NCBI GenBank assembly: GCA_964533055.1
Contig: CAZHKZ010000006.1
Coordinates: 1 to 41,533 of the forward strand
Reading direction: 5' to 3'
Length of the DNA stretch: 41,533 nt
Source of the DNA: JACROF01 sp964533055
GTDB taxonomy: Bacteria > Patescibacteriota > Microgenomatia > Levybacterales > UBA12049
Part shown: piece by piece, positions 13,074 through 20,413 of the stretch
How positions within the stretch are numbered: position 1 is the first letter of the stretch
How the letters are laid out: each line of letters opens with the position of its first letter
The notes under the pieces: generated by a model
The model's input: only the letters and a program-made list of their open reading frames with translations
What the model was told of the DNA's origin: nothing
The model's database searches: none
Translations under genes and position numbers: made by a program

Positions 13074-14020
13074 AGGAAACCTAATTGCTCTTCGTCTTTA
13101 TCGTTTTTTACTTCAATTTTTACTTCTTCAACCGGTGGTGGATTCTTGGCGTCAAGGCGAGCAATGAGACTCTTAAACTGATGGGCTTCAAATCCTTTTC
13201 GAACAGATGCTAGATCTAGATCCTCCACCTTGCATGTGTCCAGTTTCAAATGCACTGGCGCATCCAGAATGATCGCTGCCAATTTCTTAGCAAGTGAACC
13301 CTGCTCTGCGTCTGTTGCTAGCTTTAGCGCAGTGCCTTCGGGAAGCTGATCTAATTTCATAAAAATGTTTTCAAAAGTGCCGAACTTCTGCAAGAGAGAT
13401 GCTGCAGTCTTTGGACCAATTCCTGTGATACCAGGATATCCATCAGACTGATCGCCAATGAGAGCTTTATAATCAATAAATTGTGCTGGAGTGACGCCGT
13501 ATTTCTCTTCCACCATTGTGGCATCAAAGAGCGCAGTCTTGGTCATACCGGTTATCGTCATTAAGATCTTGGTCTTATCATTCACAAGCTGCAAAAGATC
13601 TCTATCCCCTGTCACAATAACAACCTCATCTATCCCCTCCTCTACTGCTTGTCTTGCATATGTCCCAATCACATCATCACCCTCATAGCCATCGGCTGAG
13701 GCGACGTGAACTTTCATCGTCTCAAGTAGTTCATCTATTAATTTGAATTGATCAGATAAATCACTTTCCATTTTGGGTCGATGCGCATGATAACCCGCGA
13801 ACATGCTCTGTCTGACAGTGGGCTTGGTGCGATCAAAACAAATCACGAGATGGGTTGGCTTTTGTTCTGCAAGAACTGTCAAAAGCATTGAAAAGAATCC
13901 ATAGACTGCGTTAACTACTTGCCCACTAGAGTTCGTAAGGCCTGGCATCGCATGATAGGCTCTATGCAAAAGGGCTGAGCCATCAATCAAAAGGAGCTTA
14001 GTATTCGGAGTTTCAACCAT
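13070..14020 (-). CDS. Stand-alone 5'-3' exonuclease (PolA N-domain type)
   Basis: This is a FEN-like 5' nuclease that removes RNA primers and flaps. The start LLLIDGSALLHRAYHA carries the first metal-binding Asp. The acidic cluster DGYEGDDVIGTYA and the segment VTGDRDLLQLV hold further ligands, and GDQSDGYPGITGIGPKTA is the helix-3-turn-helix DNA-binding part. At 316 aa it lacks a polymerase domain, and the stop is real. The C-terminal tail is charged and may be disordered. TACAAT lies 6 nt before the ATG, so translation is probably leaderless. The downstream glycosyltransferase overlaps it by 4 nt. Confidence 0.93.
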   Translation of the reverse strand: MVETPNTKLLLIDGSALLHRAYHAMPGLTNSSGQVVNAVYGFFSMLLTVLAEQKPTHLVICFDRTKPTVRQSMFAGYHAHRPKMESDLSDQFKLIDELLETMKVHVASADGYEGDDVIGTYARQAVEEGIDEVVIVTGDRDLLQLVNDKTKILMTITGMTKTALFDATMVEEKYGVTPAQFIDYKALIGDQSDGYPGITGIGPKTAASLLQKFGTFENIFMKLDQLPEGTALKLATDAEQGSLAKKLAAIILDAPVHLKLDTCKVEDLDLASVRKGFEAHQFKSLIARLDAKNPPPVEEVKIEVKNDKDEEQLGFL

Positions 14021-14026
14021 AGCGTC

Positions 14027-14032
14027 ATTGTA
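14027..14032 (-). promoter_or_regulatory. -10 box of the exonuclease gene (leaderless start)
   Basis: TACAAT, then 6 nt (GACGCT), then ATG 14020. The trpS start has nearly the same core (TATAAT, GAAGCT, ATG). No good -35 is seen. Confidence 0.55.
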
Positions 14033-14058
14033 GCATGTATGGAGAGGAATCTATTAAA

Positions 14059-15927
14059 CTATTTCTTTGCAACTGCAGGAATAACTTTAGGACCCATCAG
14101 CCTAACAAAGTCATCAGCATCAAGTGTTTCTTTTTTGATCAATTCTTCTGCGATCTTATCAAGGCGCTTTCGAAGCTTTTTCATGACACCTTCAGCTGTC
14201 TTGTATCCTGCTTCAATAATTCTTCCCACCTCAACATCAATCTTGGCAGACATCTCATCTGAAATATCCTTCTGCTCATACATTGAGCGCTGTTCACTAT
14301 CAAGATTCAAGGGTCCAAGATCACTCATGCCAAACTGTACGACCATCGCTCGTGCAACTCTCGTAGCCTTCTCAATGTCATCAGATGCCCCCGTTGTGAT
14401 CTCACCAAAGACAAACTCCTCAGCAGCACGTCCCCCAAGCATGACTGCAATCTGCTCAATCAATCGTGTCTTAGTCTCATGAACGCGCTCTATCGGCTCC
14501 ATCATGGTATGTCCAAGACTCATACCACGAGAAACAATAGATATACGATGAATTGGATCCATATGAGGCATATGCCACGATACAAGCGCATGCCCTGCTT
14601 CGTGATACGCTGTCATTTTCTTGTCTTCATCTGACTGAAGGCGCTTCTTCTCAGGCCCCAACTTAACCTTTGTTGCGGCTTCTTCGAGATCGACCATATC
14701 GATTTCTTTTTTCTCAAGACGCGCTGCAAGGATAGCTGCTTCATTGAGCATATTCTCAAGATCTGCTCCTGAGAACCCAACAGTTCTTTTTGCTATCTTT
14801 TCCCAATCAACATTTTTCTCAAAAGGCTTACCCTTTGCATGAATACCCAATATCTCTTTGCGTCCTTTCACATCAGGCAACTCAAGCGCAACTCTTCTAT
14901 CAAAACGACCTGGGCGAACAAGAGCTGGATCAAGAACATCTGGCCTGTTGGTTGCTGCCATGACCACGATCTGCTCATTTTGTGTAAAGCCGTCCATCTC
15001 TACCAGAATTTGATTCAACGTCTGCTCGCGCTCATCATGACCACCCATTGGACCTATCCCTCTCTGTCTTCCAATTGCATCGACCTCATCAATGAAGATA
15101 ATAGCTGGCTGCGCTTTTTTGGCTGTGTTAAAAAGATCGCGAACTCGAGAAGCACCAACACCTACAAGCATCTCCATAAATTCAGATCCTGCCATTGAGA
15201 AAAAGGCTACATTTGCCTCACCTGCTGTAGCTCGTGCCAAAAGTGTTTTGCCAGTTCCTGCAGGTCCAATCATCAAGACGCCTTTTGGCGTCCGTGCGCC
15301 AAGTGCTTTGTATTTCTGTGGGTTTTTCAGGAAGTCTACGATCTCTGTCAGCTCTTGCTTTGCCTCATCTACTCCCGCAACGTCTGCAAATGTTGTCTTT
15401 GGCGTATCTTTGTTAAATAACTTTGCTTTTGATTGTCCGAAAGAAAAGATGCTCTCCTGAGATCCCCTAGCCTGCTTGAAAATCACATAGAAGAAACCAA
15501 TCATAAGAAGTGCTGGGAGGAAAATCCCTAAGATACTGAGCCATCCATCCATACCAGAATTATCTTTGATACCTACCTTTAGATTCTTGTCTTTAAGAGA
15601 TACTCCCGCATCATTGAAAAGTGAGTAAACATCAGCAGATGGCTCTTTGAAAGCAACTACTTTCTCGCCATTTTTTCTAAGAACTTGAAGCTTTTCATCA
15701 TTTACGACAATTTCTTTAACATTGCCTGCTTTAACATCTGAAATTACTTGCGAAAGAGGCACAGTCTGTCCAGACTCTACTGTGTTGCCAAATGATCCAA
15801 CGATCATTAAAAAAAGGAGGAACAAAAAACCATAAAGAAGGAGATTTTTCCAAGAGGCCTTGACCTTCAATTTAACTATTTTATTCTTTTTGTCCCGAGA
15901 GGGAACTTTGCGGGATTGCACAGCCAT
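14059..15927 (-). CDS. ftsH: ATP-dependent zinc metalloprotease FtsH
   Basis: FtsH unfolds and degrades membrane and regulatory proteins. There are two membrane helices (about residues 27-46 and 128-151) around a small external domain, then the AAA module with Walker A GPAGTGKT (221-228; the usual second Pro is Ala), Walker B IIFIDEVDAI and the SRH region. The zinc-protease motif HEAGH is at 442-446. The pore loop reads MLVGVGASR where most FtsH proteins read MFVGVGASR, so the pore Phe is Leu. The length of 622 aa is typical. A TATACT box with an upstream TG (extended -10, 15940-15945) ends 12 nt before the ATG. Confidence 0.97.
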   Translation of the reverse strand: MAVQSRKVPSRDKKNKIVKLKVKASWKNLLLYGFLFLLFLMIVGSFGNTVESGQTVPLSQVISDVKAGNVKEIVVNDEKLQVLRKNGEKVVAFKEPSADVYSLFNDAGVSLKDKNLKVGIKDNSGMDGWLSILGIFLPALLMIGFFYVIFKQARGSQESIFSFGQSKAKLFNKDTPKTTFADVAGVDEAKQELTEIVDFLKNPQKYKALGARTPKGVLMIGPAGTGKTLLARATAGEANVAFFSMAGSEFMEMLVGVGASRVRDLFNTAKKAQPAIIFIDEVDAIGRQRGIGPMGGHDEREQTLNQILVEMDGFTQNEQIVVMAATNRPDVLDPALVRPGRFDRRVALELPDVKGRKEILGIHAKGKPFEKNVDWEKIAKRTVGFSGADLENMLNEAAILAARLEKKEIDMVDLEEAATKVKLGPEKKRLQSDEDKKMTAYHEAGHALVSWHMPHMDPIHRISIVSRGMSLGHTMMEPIERVHETKTRLIEQIAVMLGGRAAEEFVFGEITTGASDDIEKATRVARAMVVQFGMSDLGPLNLDSEQRSMYEQKDISDEMSAKIDVEVGRIIEAGYKTAEGVMKKLRKRLDKIAEELIKKETLDADDFVRLMGPKVIPAVAKK

Positions 15928-15939
15928 AACGTAGGTGTG

Positions 15940-15945
15940 AGTATA
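15940..15945 (-). promoter_or_regulatory. Extended -10 box of ftsH
   Basis: TGT-TATACT on the minus strand; the start of transcription would be about 6 nt before the ftsH ATG. No Shine-Dalgarno site is present. Confidence 0.5.
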
Positions 15946-15973
15946 ACAAATAAGACCTCTAAATACTACCCTA

Positions 15974-16777
15974 CTACCTTATTGAGATAGTTCGATCTTT
16001 ATAATCAACAAGACCATCCTTAGAAAGCTTGTGTAGCAGTGCATCAAGCCTTTCTCCATCAATTGGATTTATATCAGCAAAATAATCTAGAAGACCTGAA
16101 AACGATATCTTCTTTATCTCAAGTAAGAGCTTGACTGTCTGACCACGATACCACCTGTCTGATGACTTAAAATGAGATTGCTTGGCGATTGGGATTTTAA
16201 CTGACTTGAGGACAAGCGATGAAAAGTCCATAAGGGCCTGGTTCCACTCAGATGCACGCCCTTTAGGCAGTATCTCTCGCGCTATGTCTGCAATTGTCTT
16301 CTCATCTGGTAACTGTCCTTGAAAAAACTCCGCCGCAATCACTTTGCGAATATTGGTATCTATCACAGGGATCTGCGCGTCATACGCAAAACAGGCCACG
16401 GCTGAGGCTGTATATTGCCCAATACCCGGTAATTTCTTTAATTCTTCAACACTTGTAGGCAATGCATTTCTGCCACTATTCACGATTGCCTGCGCAGTTT
16501 TTTGCAAATTCAACGCTCGCCTGTTGTAGCCAAGACCAGACCAATATCTTAGAACTTCGGCTGCTGGCGCTTCTGCCAAACTTTTGATGGTGGGAAATCT
16601 TTGCAACCATGCTTCGTATTTTGGGATGACACGTGAGATCTGCGTCTGCTGAGACATGATCTCAGAGACCAATATCTTATAGGGATCTTTTGTAGATCGC
16701 CAAGGAAGTTCGCGCTTATTTTCCTCGTACCAAGAGAGAATCTTCTCCTGAAATTTAAGTATTTCTCCCTGTGTCAT
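15974..16777 (-). CDS. mutY: A/G-specific adenine glycosylase lacking the Fe-S cluster
   Basis: MutY removes adenine mispaired with 8-oxoguanine. The helix-hairpin-helix segment LPGIGQYTASAVACFAY is followed by the catalytic Asp in PVIDTNIRKV; the Glu of VSEIMSQQTQ is present. At 267 aa it stops after a short C-terminal part. The four Cys that hold the 4Fe-4S cluster in E. coli MutY and Nth are absent: the region reads AKQSHFKSSDRWYRG, with none. The MutT-like C-terminal 8-oxoG-recognition domain is also not evident. ATG 16777 is chosen at the start of homology (MTQGEILKFQEK), 10 nt after the csaA stop. Confidence 0.9.
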   Translation of the reverse strand: MTQGEILKFQEKILSWYEENKRELPWRSTKDPYKILVSEIMSQQTQISRVIPKYEAWLQRFPTIKSLAEAPAAEVLRYWSGLGYNRRALNLQKTAQAIVNSGRNALPTSVEELKKLPGIGQYTASAVACFAYDAQIPVIDTNIRKVIAAEFFQGQLPDEKTIADIAREILPKGRASEWNQALMDFSSLVLKSVKIPIAKQSHFKSSDRWYRGQTVKLLLEIKKISFSGLLDYFADINPIDGERLDALLHKLSKDGLVDYKDRTISIR

Positions 16778-16787
16778 GAGGATGATC

Positions 16788-17123
16788 TTAATACATTTTG
16801 GAACCAAGTGGCGAGTCTTTATCTGGACGGACAAGAACGACGTTACCTTGGTCGTCATTTACTCCAAGTGTGAGCACCTCCGAGATAAATGGACCTATTT
16901 GCTTGGGAGGGAAATTAACGACACAAAGGACAAGAGTTCCTAATAATTCTTGAGATGAATAATTCTGGGTGATCTGAGCACTTGAGTGCTTGATACCGAT
17001 CTGTGGACCAAGATCGATCTTTAATTTGTATGCAGGTTTTCTAGCTTCTGGGAAATCTAGTATTTCGATGATCTTTCCCACCCTAATGTCTATTTTTTCA
17101 AAATCACTATATGAGATGTCCAT
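16788..17123 (-). CDS. csaA: CsaA-type tRNA-binding/chaperone-like protein
   Basis: This 111-aa protein has the EMAP-II/tRNA-binding OB-fold of CsaA. The characteristic run DIRVGKIIE, FPEARKPAYKLKIDLGP, GIKHSSAQIT and CVVNFPPKQIGPFISEVL spans almost the whole protein. CsaA has been described as a secretion-related chaperone and binds tRNA-like substrates. ATG 17123 overlaps the trpS stop (TAATG), so it is coupled to the TrpRS gene. That neighbourhood favours a tRNA-related role. Confidence 0.93.
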   Translation of the reverse strand: MDISYSDFEKIDIRVGKIIEILDFPEARKPAYKLKIDLGPQIGIKHSSAQITQNYSSQELLGTLVLCVVNFPPKQIGPFISEVLTLGVNDDQGNVVLVRPDKDSPLGSKMY

Positions 17124-18112
17124 TACTTTAGAGTGATAAATCCCATCTTTTTCTTTACTTCTCCTACTGTTGCTTGCGCAATTCCGCGACATCTTGCAGT
17201 ATGTTCTCTCAAAATTTCATCCACAATCTGTGGGTTTTCCTCAAAATACCTTCTCTTTTCTTGGAATGGTGCAAGTTCAGCAGAAATAGCGCCAGCTACG
17301 TCTGTCTTCATGTCAGAATATCTGATAACTTTATTCTTATAGTCCTGAACATATTTCTGGTGCAATTCAGCTCCTCCGAATAGATATGCAAGGATAAATA
17401 GGTTTGCAACTCCACCCACTTGAGGAATAGATCCGCCCTTTTTACCGTCATCTGTTGGGACTTTTGCAAGTCTCGCCTTTACCGTCTCAACATCATCTGT
17501 CATGTTAATAAAGCTACCATCGACTGACTTACTCATCTTGCCATCCCCCATTAAAGATGGAATATACTCCCCTTTTGTCTTGAATCTTTTTGGCTCTGGA
17601 AAAGTCTCCCCATATGTTGCGTTAAATTTGCGAACTATTTCACGAGTCACTTCAAGATGTGGCTCCTGATCAATCCCAACTGGCACGAGCTCACCTTTGT
17701 ACAGCATGATGTCTGCAGCCATCAGGACTGGATAATAAAGAAGACCCATATTTACATACTGAGGATGCTGCGCCTTTTTATCCTTATATGTTGGAAGGTC
17801 TTCAAGTCGAGAAACTTGATAGATGGTACCAAGAAGGTACGCCAACTCCATGTGCTCTGGGACGAGTGATTGGATCTCTAAAAGACATTTTTTAGGGTCT
17901 AGTCCGGCAGCTAAGTAATCAAGAATGATACTTCTTGTCGATTCAGCAAGTGTGTCTTTGTCATAAGGTGTGGTAATCGCATGAAGATCAACAACGGAAA
18001 ATACTGCGTCATACTCCTCTTGCAGCTCGAGCATACCCTTAACAGCCCCCATGTAGTTGCCTAGATGAAGCCTGCCTGTTGCTCGTATACCAGAATAAAC
18101 TCTCTTTTTCAT
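17123..18112 (-). CDS. trpS: Tryptophanyl-tRNA synthetase
   Basis: This class I synthetase charges tRNA-Trp. The HIGH-type motif is TGRLHLGNYMG near the N terminus, the KMSKS loop is GDGKMSKSVDGS, and GIDQEPHLEVTREI is the typical substrate region. The length of 329 aa is normal. ATG 18112 is chosen because a consensus TATAAT (18119-18124) ends 6 nt upstream; an ATG at 18127 is in frame but lies upstream of that box. It heads a trpS-csaA-mutY run. A TrpR-like regulator is encoded 1.4 kb upstream, but no copy of its palindrome is seen at this promoter. Confidence 0.96.
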   Translation of the reverse strand: MKKRVYSGIRATGRLHLGNYMGAVKGMLELQEEYDAVFSVVDLHAITTPYDKDTLAESTRSIILDYLAAGLDPKKCLLEIQSLVPEHMELAYLLGTIYQVSRLEDLPTYKDKKAQHPQYVNMGLLYYPVLMAADIMLYKGELVPVGIDQEPHLEVTREIVRKFNATYGETFPEPKRFKTKGEYIPSLMGDGKMSKSVDGSFINMTDDVETVKARLAKVPTDDGKKGGSIPQVGGVANLFILAYLFGGAELHQKYVQDYKNKVIRYSDMKTDVAGAISAELAPFQEKRRYFEENPQIVDEILREHTARCRGIAQATVGEVKKKMGFITLK

Positions 18113-18118
18113 AGCTTC

Positions 18119-18124
18119 ATTATA
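18119..18124 (-). promoter_or_regulatory. -10 box of trpS (leaderless start)
   Basis: Consensus TATAAT on the minus strand followed by GAAGCT and the ATG; the -35 match (TTTTAT at 17 nt) is weak. Confidence 0.6.
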
Positions 18125-18152
18125 CATTTATGTGTCTCTTTATAAAAGATCT

Positions 18153-18971
18153 TCAGTTCTTTGTAGTTTCTTTGACTTGATTCATAAATTTTTTAACCTT
18201 ACTTATATCAATATTCTCATGATACGATTTAACATTTACTTGATCATCCTCGGCCTCCCCACTCTTTAATGCCGTACTAACAATTGCAGCGTCTGCAAAC
18301 TTTAGTAAATCCTTAATATTTTCCGCAGTTGCCCCACTGCCTACTATGATTGGGAAGTCTCCGACAGCATTTCTAACCTTGATTAGATCATCCACAATAG
18401 GAGCATCACCAGTCCATTTGCCAGTAATAATTAGTCCATCTGATCCATCACAAACCGCTTTCTTTGCACTCTCAACAAGTGACATTTTGCCAAGTGTTTG
18501 AGCATGCTTTACGTGGATATCTGTCAATAGAAGAATGTCCTCTGCATTTAATTTCTCTCTATATGAAATTGCTTCTGTCGAAGTAGGTTCTATTGTCCCG
18601 TACTGTGTTTTCACCTTATCTACAAAGACGGGGACTCGAATGAATCTTCCTCCCGTTTTCTTTGCAACCTGCATTGCTGACTTATAATCATTCCAGAGTA
18701 CAGATACACCAAATGGACAGAGCGGTGCAACCCCATCAACTAACTGCTCTATAGCATTTCCAACTATGCTCGACACATTTATAGAATGTGGGTAATCGTA
18801 GTTATTTTCAAAAATAAGAGCGTCTACCCCACCATTGATAAATGCCCCTGAGTCAAATAGAGCCTTATCAAGAGTCTCAGACATGCCCGAATATCCAGCA
18901 TGTCCAGGTAGTGGCATAAAATGAACCGCACCAATAATTGCCTTCTTAGGGAAAAGTGATTTAAACTTCAT
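18153..18971 (-). CDS. BtpA/SgcQ-family TIM-barrel protein
   Basis: The N terminus IIGAVHFMPLPGHAGYSG and the later GVDALIFENNYDYPHS, FIRVPVFVDK and GSGATAENIKDLLKFADAAIVSTALK match the BtpA family. These proteins were named from a cyanobacterial factor needed for photosystem I accumulation, but are widespread in non-photosynthetic microbes, where the role is unclear. The length of 272 aa is typical. It lies immediately downstream of a 13-bp terminator hairpin whose T tract runs up to its ATG, so I see no clear separate promoter; expression by read-through is possible. Confidence 0.85.
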   Translation of the reverse strand: MKFKSLFPKKAIIGAVHFMPLPGHAGYSGMSETLDKALFDSGAFINGGVDALIFENNYDYPHSINVSSIVGNAIEQLVDGVAPLCPFGVSVLWNDYKSAMQVAKKTGGRFIRVPVFVDKVKTQYGTIEPTSTEAISYREKLNAEDILLLTDIHVKHAQTLGKMSLVESAKKAVCDGSDGLIITGKWTGDAPIVDDLIKVRNAVGDFPIIVGSGATAENIKDLLKFADAAIVSTALKSGEAEDDQVNVKSYHENIDISKVKKFMNQVKETTKN

Positions 18972-18972
18972 A

Positions 18973-19011
18973 ATAAAGAAAAGGTTCGTCCCGCATATTG
19001 CGGGACGAACC
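18973..19011 (-). terminator. Strong intrinsic terminator after the 95-aa orphan gene
   Basis: A perfect 13-bp stem (GGTTCGTCCCGCA 18983-18995 with 18999-19011) and a 3-nt loop, followed on the minus strand by TTTTCTTTAT. The structure is symmetric, but the U-run is on the minus-strand side. Confidence 0.9.
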
Positions 19012-19022
19012 AGGTAGTTCGA

Positions 19023-19310
19023 TTAGTGACTGGCCCAGCCACCCTGTGCCTCCTGCAATGGCCTCAAAAGAAGCTCAAAATTGCCGGGAGATCTCTCCGC
19101 GAGCTTGACCTGAAAATTGAGAGGATTCTCATCCCCAAGATCAACTTCGGCGTGCACAAATGCACTTGAGAGCGCTGCAATTGCCTCGTCATTCACTCCG
19201 ATGAGCGAGTTGTTGAGCGCAACAAAAACCTGCGAGCATGCTTCCCGACGAAAAAATGAGAGCCCTTCAAAGCTCTGGTAACTTTTCCCGGGAACAAGGA
19301 TGAAAATCAT
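19023..19310 (-). CDS. Orphan protein, 95 aa
   Basis: ATG 19310 is preceded by a perfect AGGAGG at 5-nt spacing. The product has no membrane helix and reads as a small alpha/beta domain (MIFILVPGKSYQSFEGLSFF, then an Ala-rich helix, then VDLGDENPLNFQVKLAE). I do not recognise it. The composition, strong ribosome site, long leader and own terminator match the other orphan genes at 10525-11904 and 23252-23539. The G of an in-frame GTG at 19313 is too close to the ribosome site to be the start. Confidence 0.65.
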   Translation of the reverse strand: MIFILVPGKSYQSFEGLSFFRREACSQVFVALNNSLIGVNDEAIAALSSAFVHAEVDLGDENPLNFQVKLAERSPGNFELLLRPLQEAQGGWASH

Positions 19311-19465
19311 CACAACCTCCTGTTTGTGCAGTGACTAATGATCGAACATCGCAAACATTGGGCAAGAAGCTTCGAGCGCAATTGCTCTGGCTTACTGACC
19401 AACGTCAGGGCGAAAGCCCTCGCAAAACTACAAAGTATTCTCTTCTATTCTTGCGAGGACCTTTT
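19311..19465 (-). promoter_or_regulatory. Structured leader of the 95-aa orphan gene
   Basis: On the minus strand the segment holds CCTCGCAA and TTGCGAGG as an inverted repeat, and then a tight hairpin AGGGC-TTTC-GCCCT. No good promoter is seen, so it may be the spacer after the TrpR-like gene in one transcript, or a leader from a promoter I cannot recognise. Confidence 0.4.
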
Positions 19466-19720
19466 CTATTTCACTGAGCGAAAATTGCCGCGTTGAATTT
19501 CTTTTGATCCTCTTGTCACTGTTGCAACTCCAATGCCCAACTCTTGTGCAATCTTACTTTGTGGAATGCCCTTTTTAAGCATCTTAACAATCTGAAGTCT
19601 AGTTGGTATCTCCTCCAACTCTTTTGGAGTAAGTATCCCCTCTAAAAGATTTGTTAACTCTTTTTTATCTTTGCATGAAAGAATAACTGAGAGTAATTCA
19701 TCAAAGGATTTGTTCTTCAT
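19466..19720 (-). CDS. TrpR-family transcriptional regulator
   Basis: This 84-aa helical protein aligns with the E. coli Trp repressor core: LTPKELEEIPTRLQIVKML matches the region with the tryptophan-binding Arg, and QSKIAQELGIGVATVTRGS matches the helix-turn-helix and the second ligand-contacting Arg. Its recognition helix is closer to true TrpR (GIATITRGS) than to the YerC/YecD subgroup. The N-terminal arm is short. Its promoter contains a 12-bp palindrome with the ACTAGT core used by TrpR, so autoregulation by Trp is plausible. ATG 19720 lies 7 nt after the -10 box, giving a leaderless message. Confidence 0.87.
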   Translation of the reverse strand: MKNKSFDELLSVILSCKDKKELTNLLEGILTPKELEEIPTRLQIVKMLKKGIPQSKIAQELGIGVATVTRGSKEIQRGNFRSVK

Positions 19721-19727
19721 ACATACT

Positions 19728-19756
19728 ATCATACTAGTATGCTGATTCGTTGTCAA
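19728..19756 (-). promoter_or_regulatory. Promoter of the TrpR-like gene with overlapping palindrome
   Basis: TTGACA (19751-19756), a 17-nt spacer and TATGAT (19728-19733) on the minus strand. The perfect palindrome CATACTAGTATG (19730-19741) overlaps the -10 box and spacer, an ideal position for repression. Confidence 0.72.
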
Positions 19757-19761
19757 GAGGC

Positions 19762-20385
19762 TTATGCAGCTTTTCTGGAGAAGATGTTCCGTGCAAATCT
19801 ACTCAATTTTCCTCGGGTTGATTCTTGAGAAGTGCTATTAGATGCGGGGATGGCAGTATCTCCCCGACTAAAATCATTTTCAGCGAAGTTCGATCGTGAA
19901 GTAGGAAACTGAGAAATATTATTTGGAATATCTTTCTCAGATTTTAAGGCCTCTAACTTTCTACCAGCATCAGATCGAGATGGGCTTGACTCCACAGCAA
20001 TCGGTGCTCTCGGTACAGATACCCCACCCTTGAATTCTCCACTCGCAACTGTATCACCCATCATCAGATCCATTTCAGCTAGGGCCTTCCTTTGGGGAGC
20101 AGCAACGACCTCTGCCTGCATTGCAGCCCTCGTGATCGCAAGCTGCTCTTCTCTCTGTCGCTGCAGATCTGCTTTCATTTTCTCTTTTAATTGAGAATGT
20201 GCCAAGGAAATGTTTTCTTTAGGGACTGGAGGGGTCGTTATATCTGTCGTATCCTGCTTCAGTCGATCAAATTTCTGATTTGCAGTCTCTATCTGTGGTG
20301 TTGGAGAAGTTCGATATCTATCTAAGAAATTCCATCGAGATTTCTTGCCTGAGGCACTTTGATTCTCATTTGTAGTCTCATCCAT
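19762..20385 (-). CDS. Low-complexity, probably disordered protein, 207 aa
   Basis: I do not recognise this protein. It begins MDETTNENQSASGKKSRW, has a charged helix likely to form a coiled coil (LKEKMKADLQRQREEQLAI, about residues 67-90), long Ser/Pro/Thr-rich stretches and a basic amphipathic end (KLSRFARNIFSRKAA) that could touch membrane or nucleic acid. There is no signal peptide. TACTAT with an upstream TG ends 6 nt before ATG 20385, so the start fits the leaderless pattern, and the promoter lies at the 3' end of tgt. Confidence 0.65.
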   Translation of the reverse strand: MDETTNENQSASGKKSRWNFLDRYRTSPTPQIETANQKFDRLKQDTTDITTPPVPKENISLAHSQLKEKMKADLQRQREEQLAITRAAMQAEVVAAPQRKALAEMDLMMGDTVASGEFKGGVSVPRAPIAVESSPSRSDAGRKLEALKSEKDIPNNISQFPTSRSNFAENDFSRGDTAIPASNSTSQESTRGKLSRFARNIFSRKAA

Positions 20386-20391
20386 GGATCT

Positions 20392-20397
20392 ATAGTA
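20392..20397 (-). promoter_or_regulatory. Extended -10 box of the disordered-protein gene
   Basis: TGG-TACTAT on the minus strand, then AGATCC, then ATG 20385. Confidence 0.5.
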
Positions 20398-20413
20398 CCA
20401 ACTGGGCTTAAAA

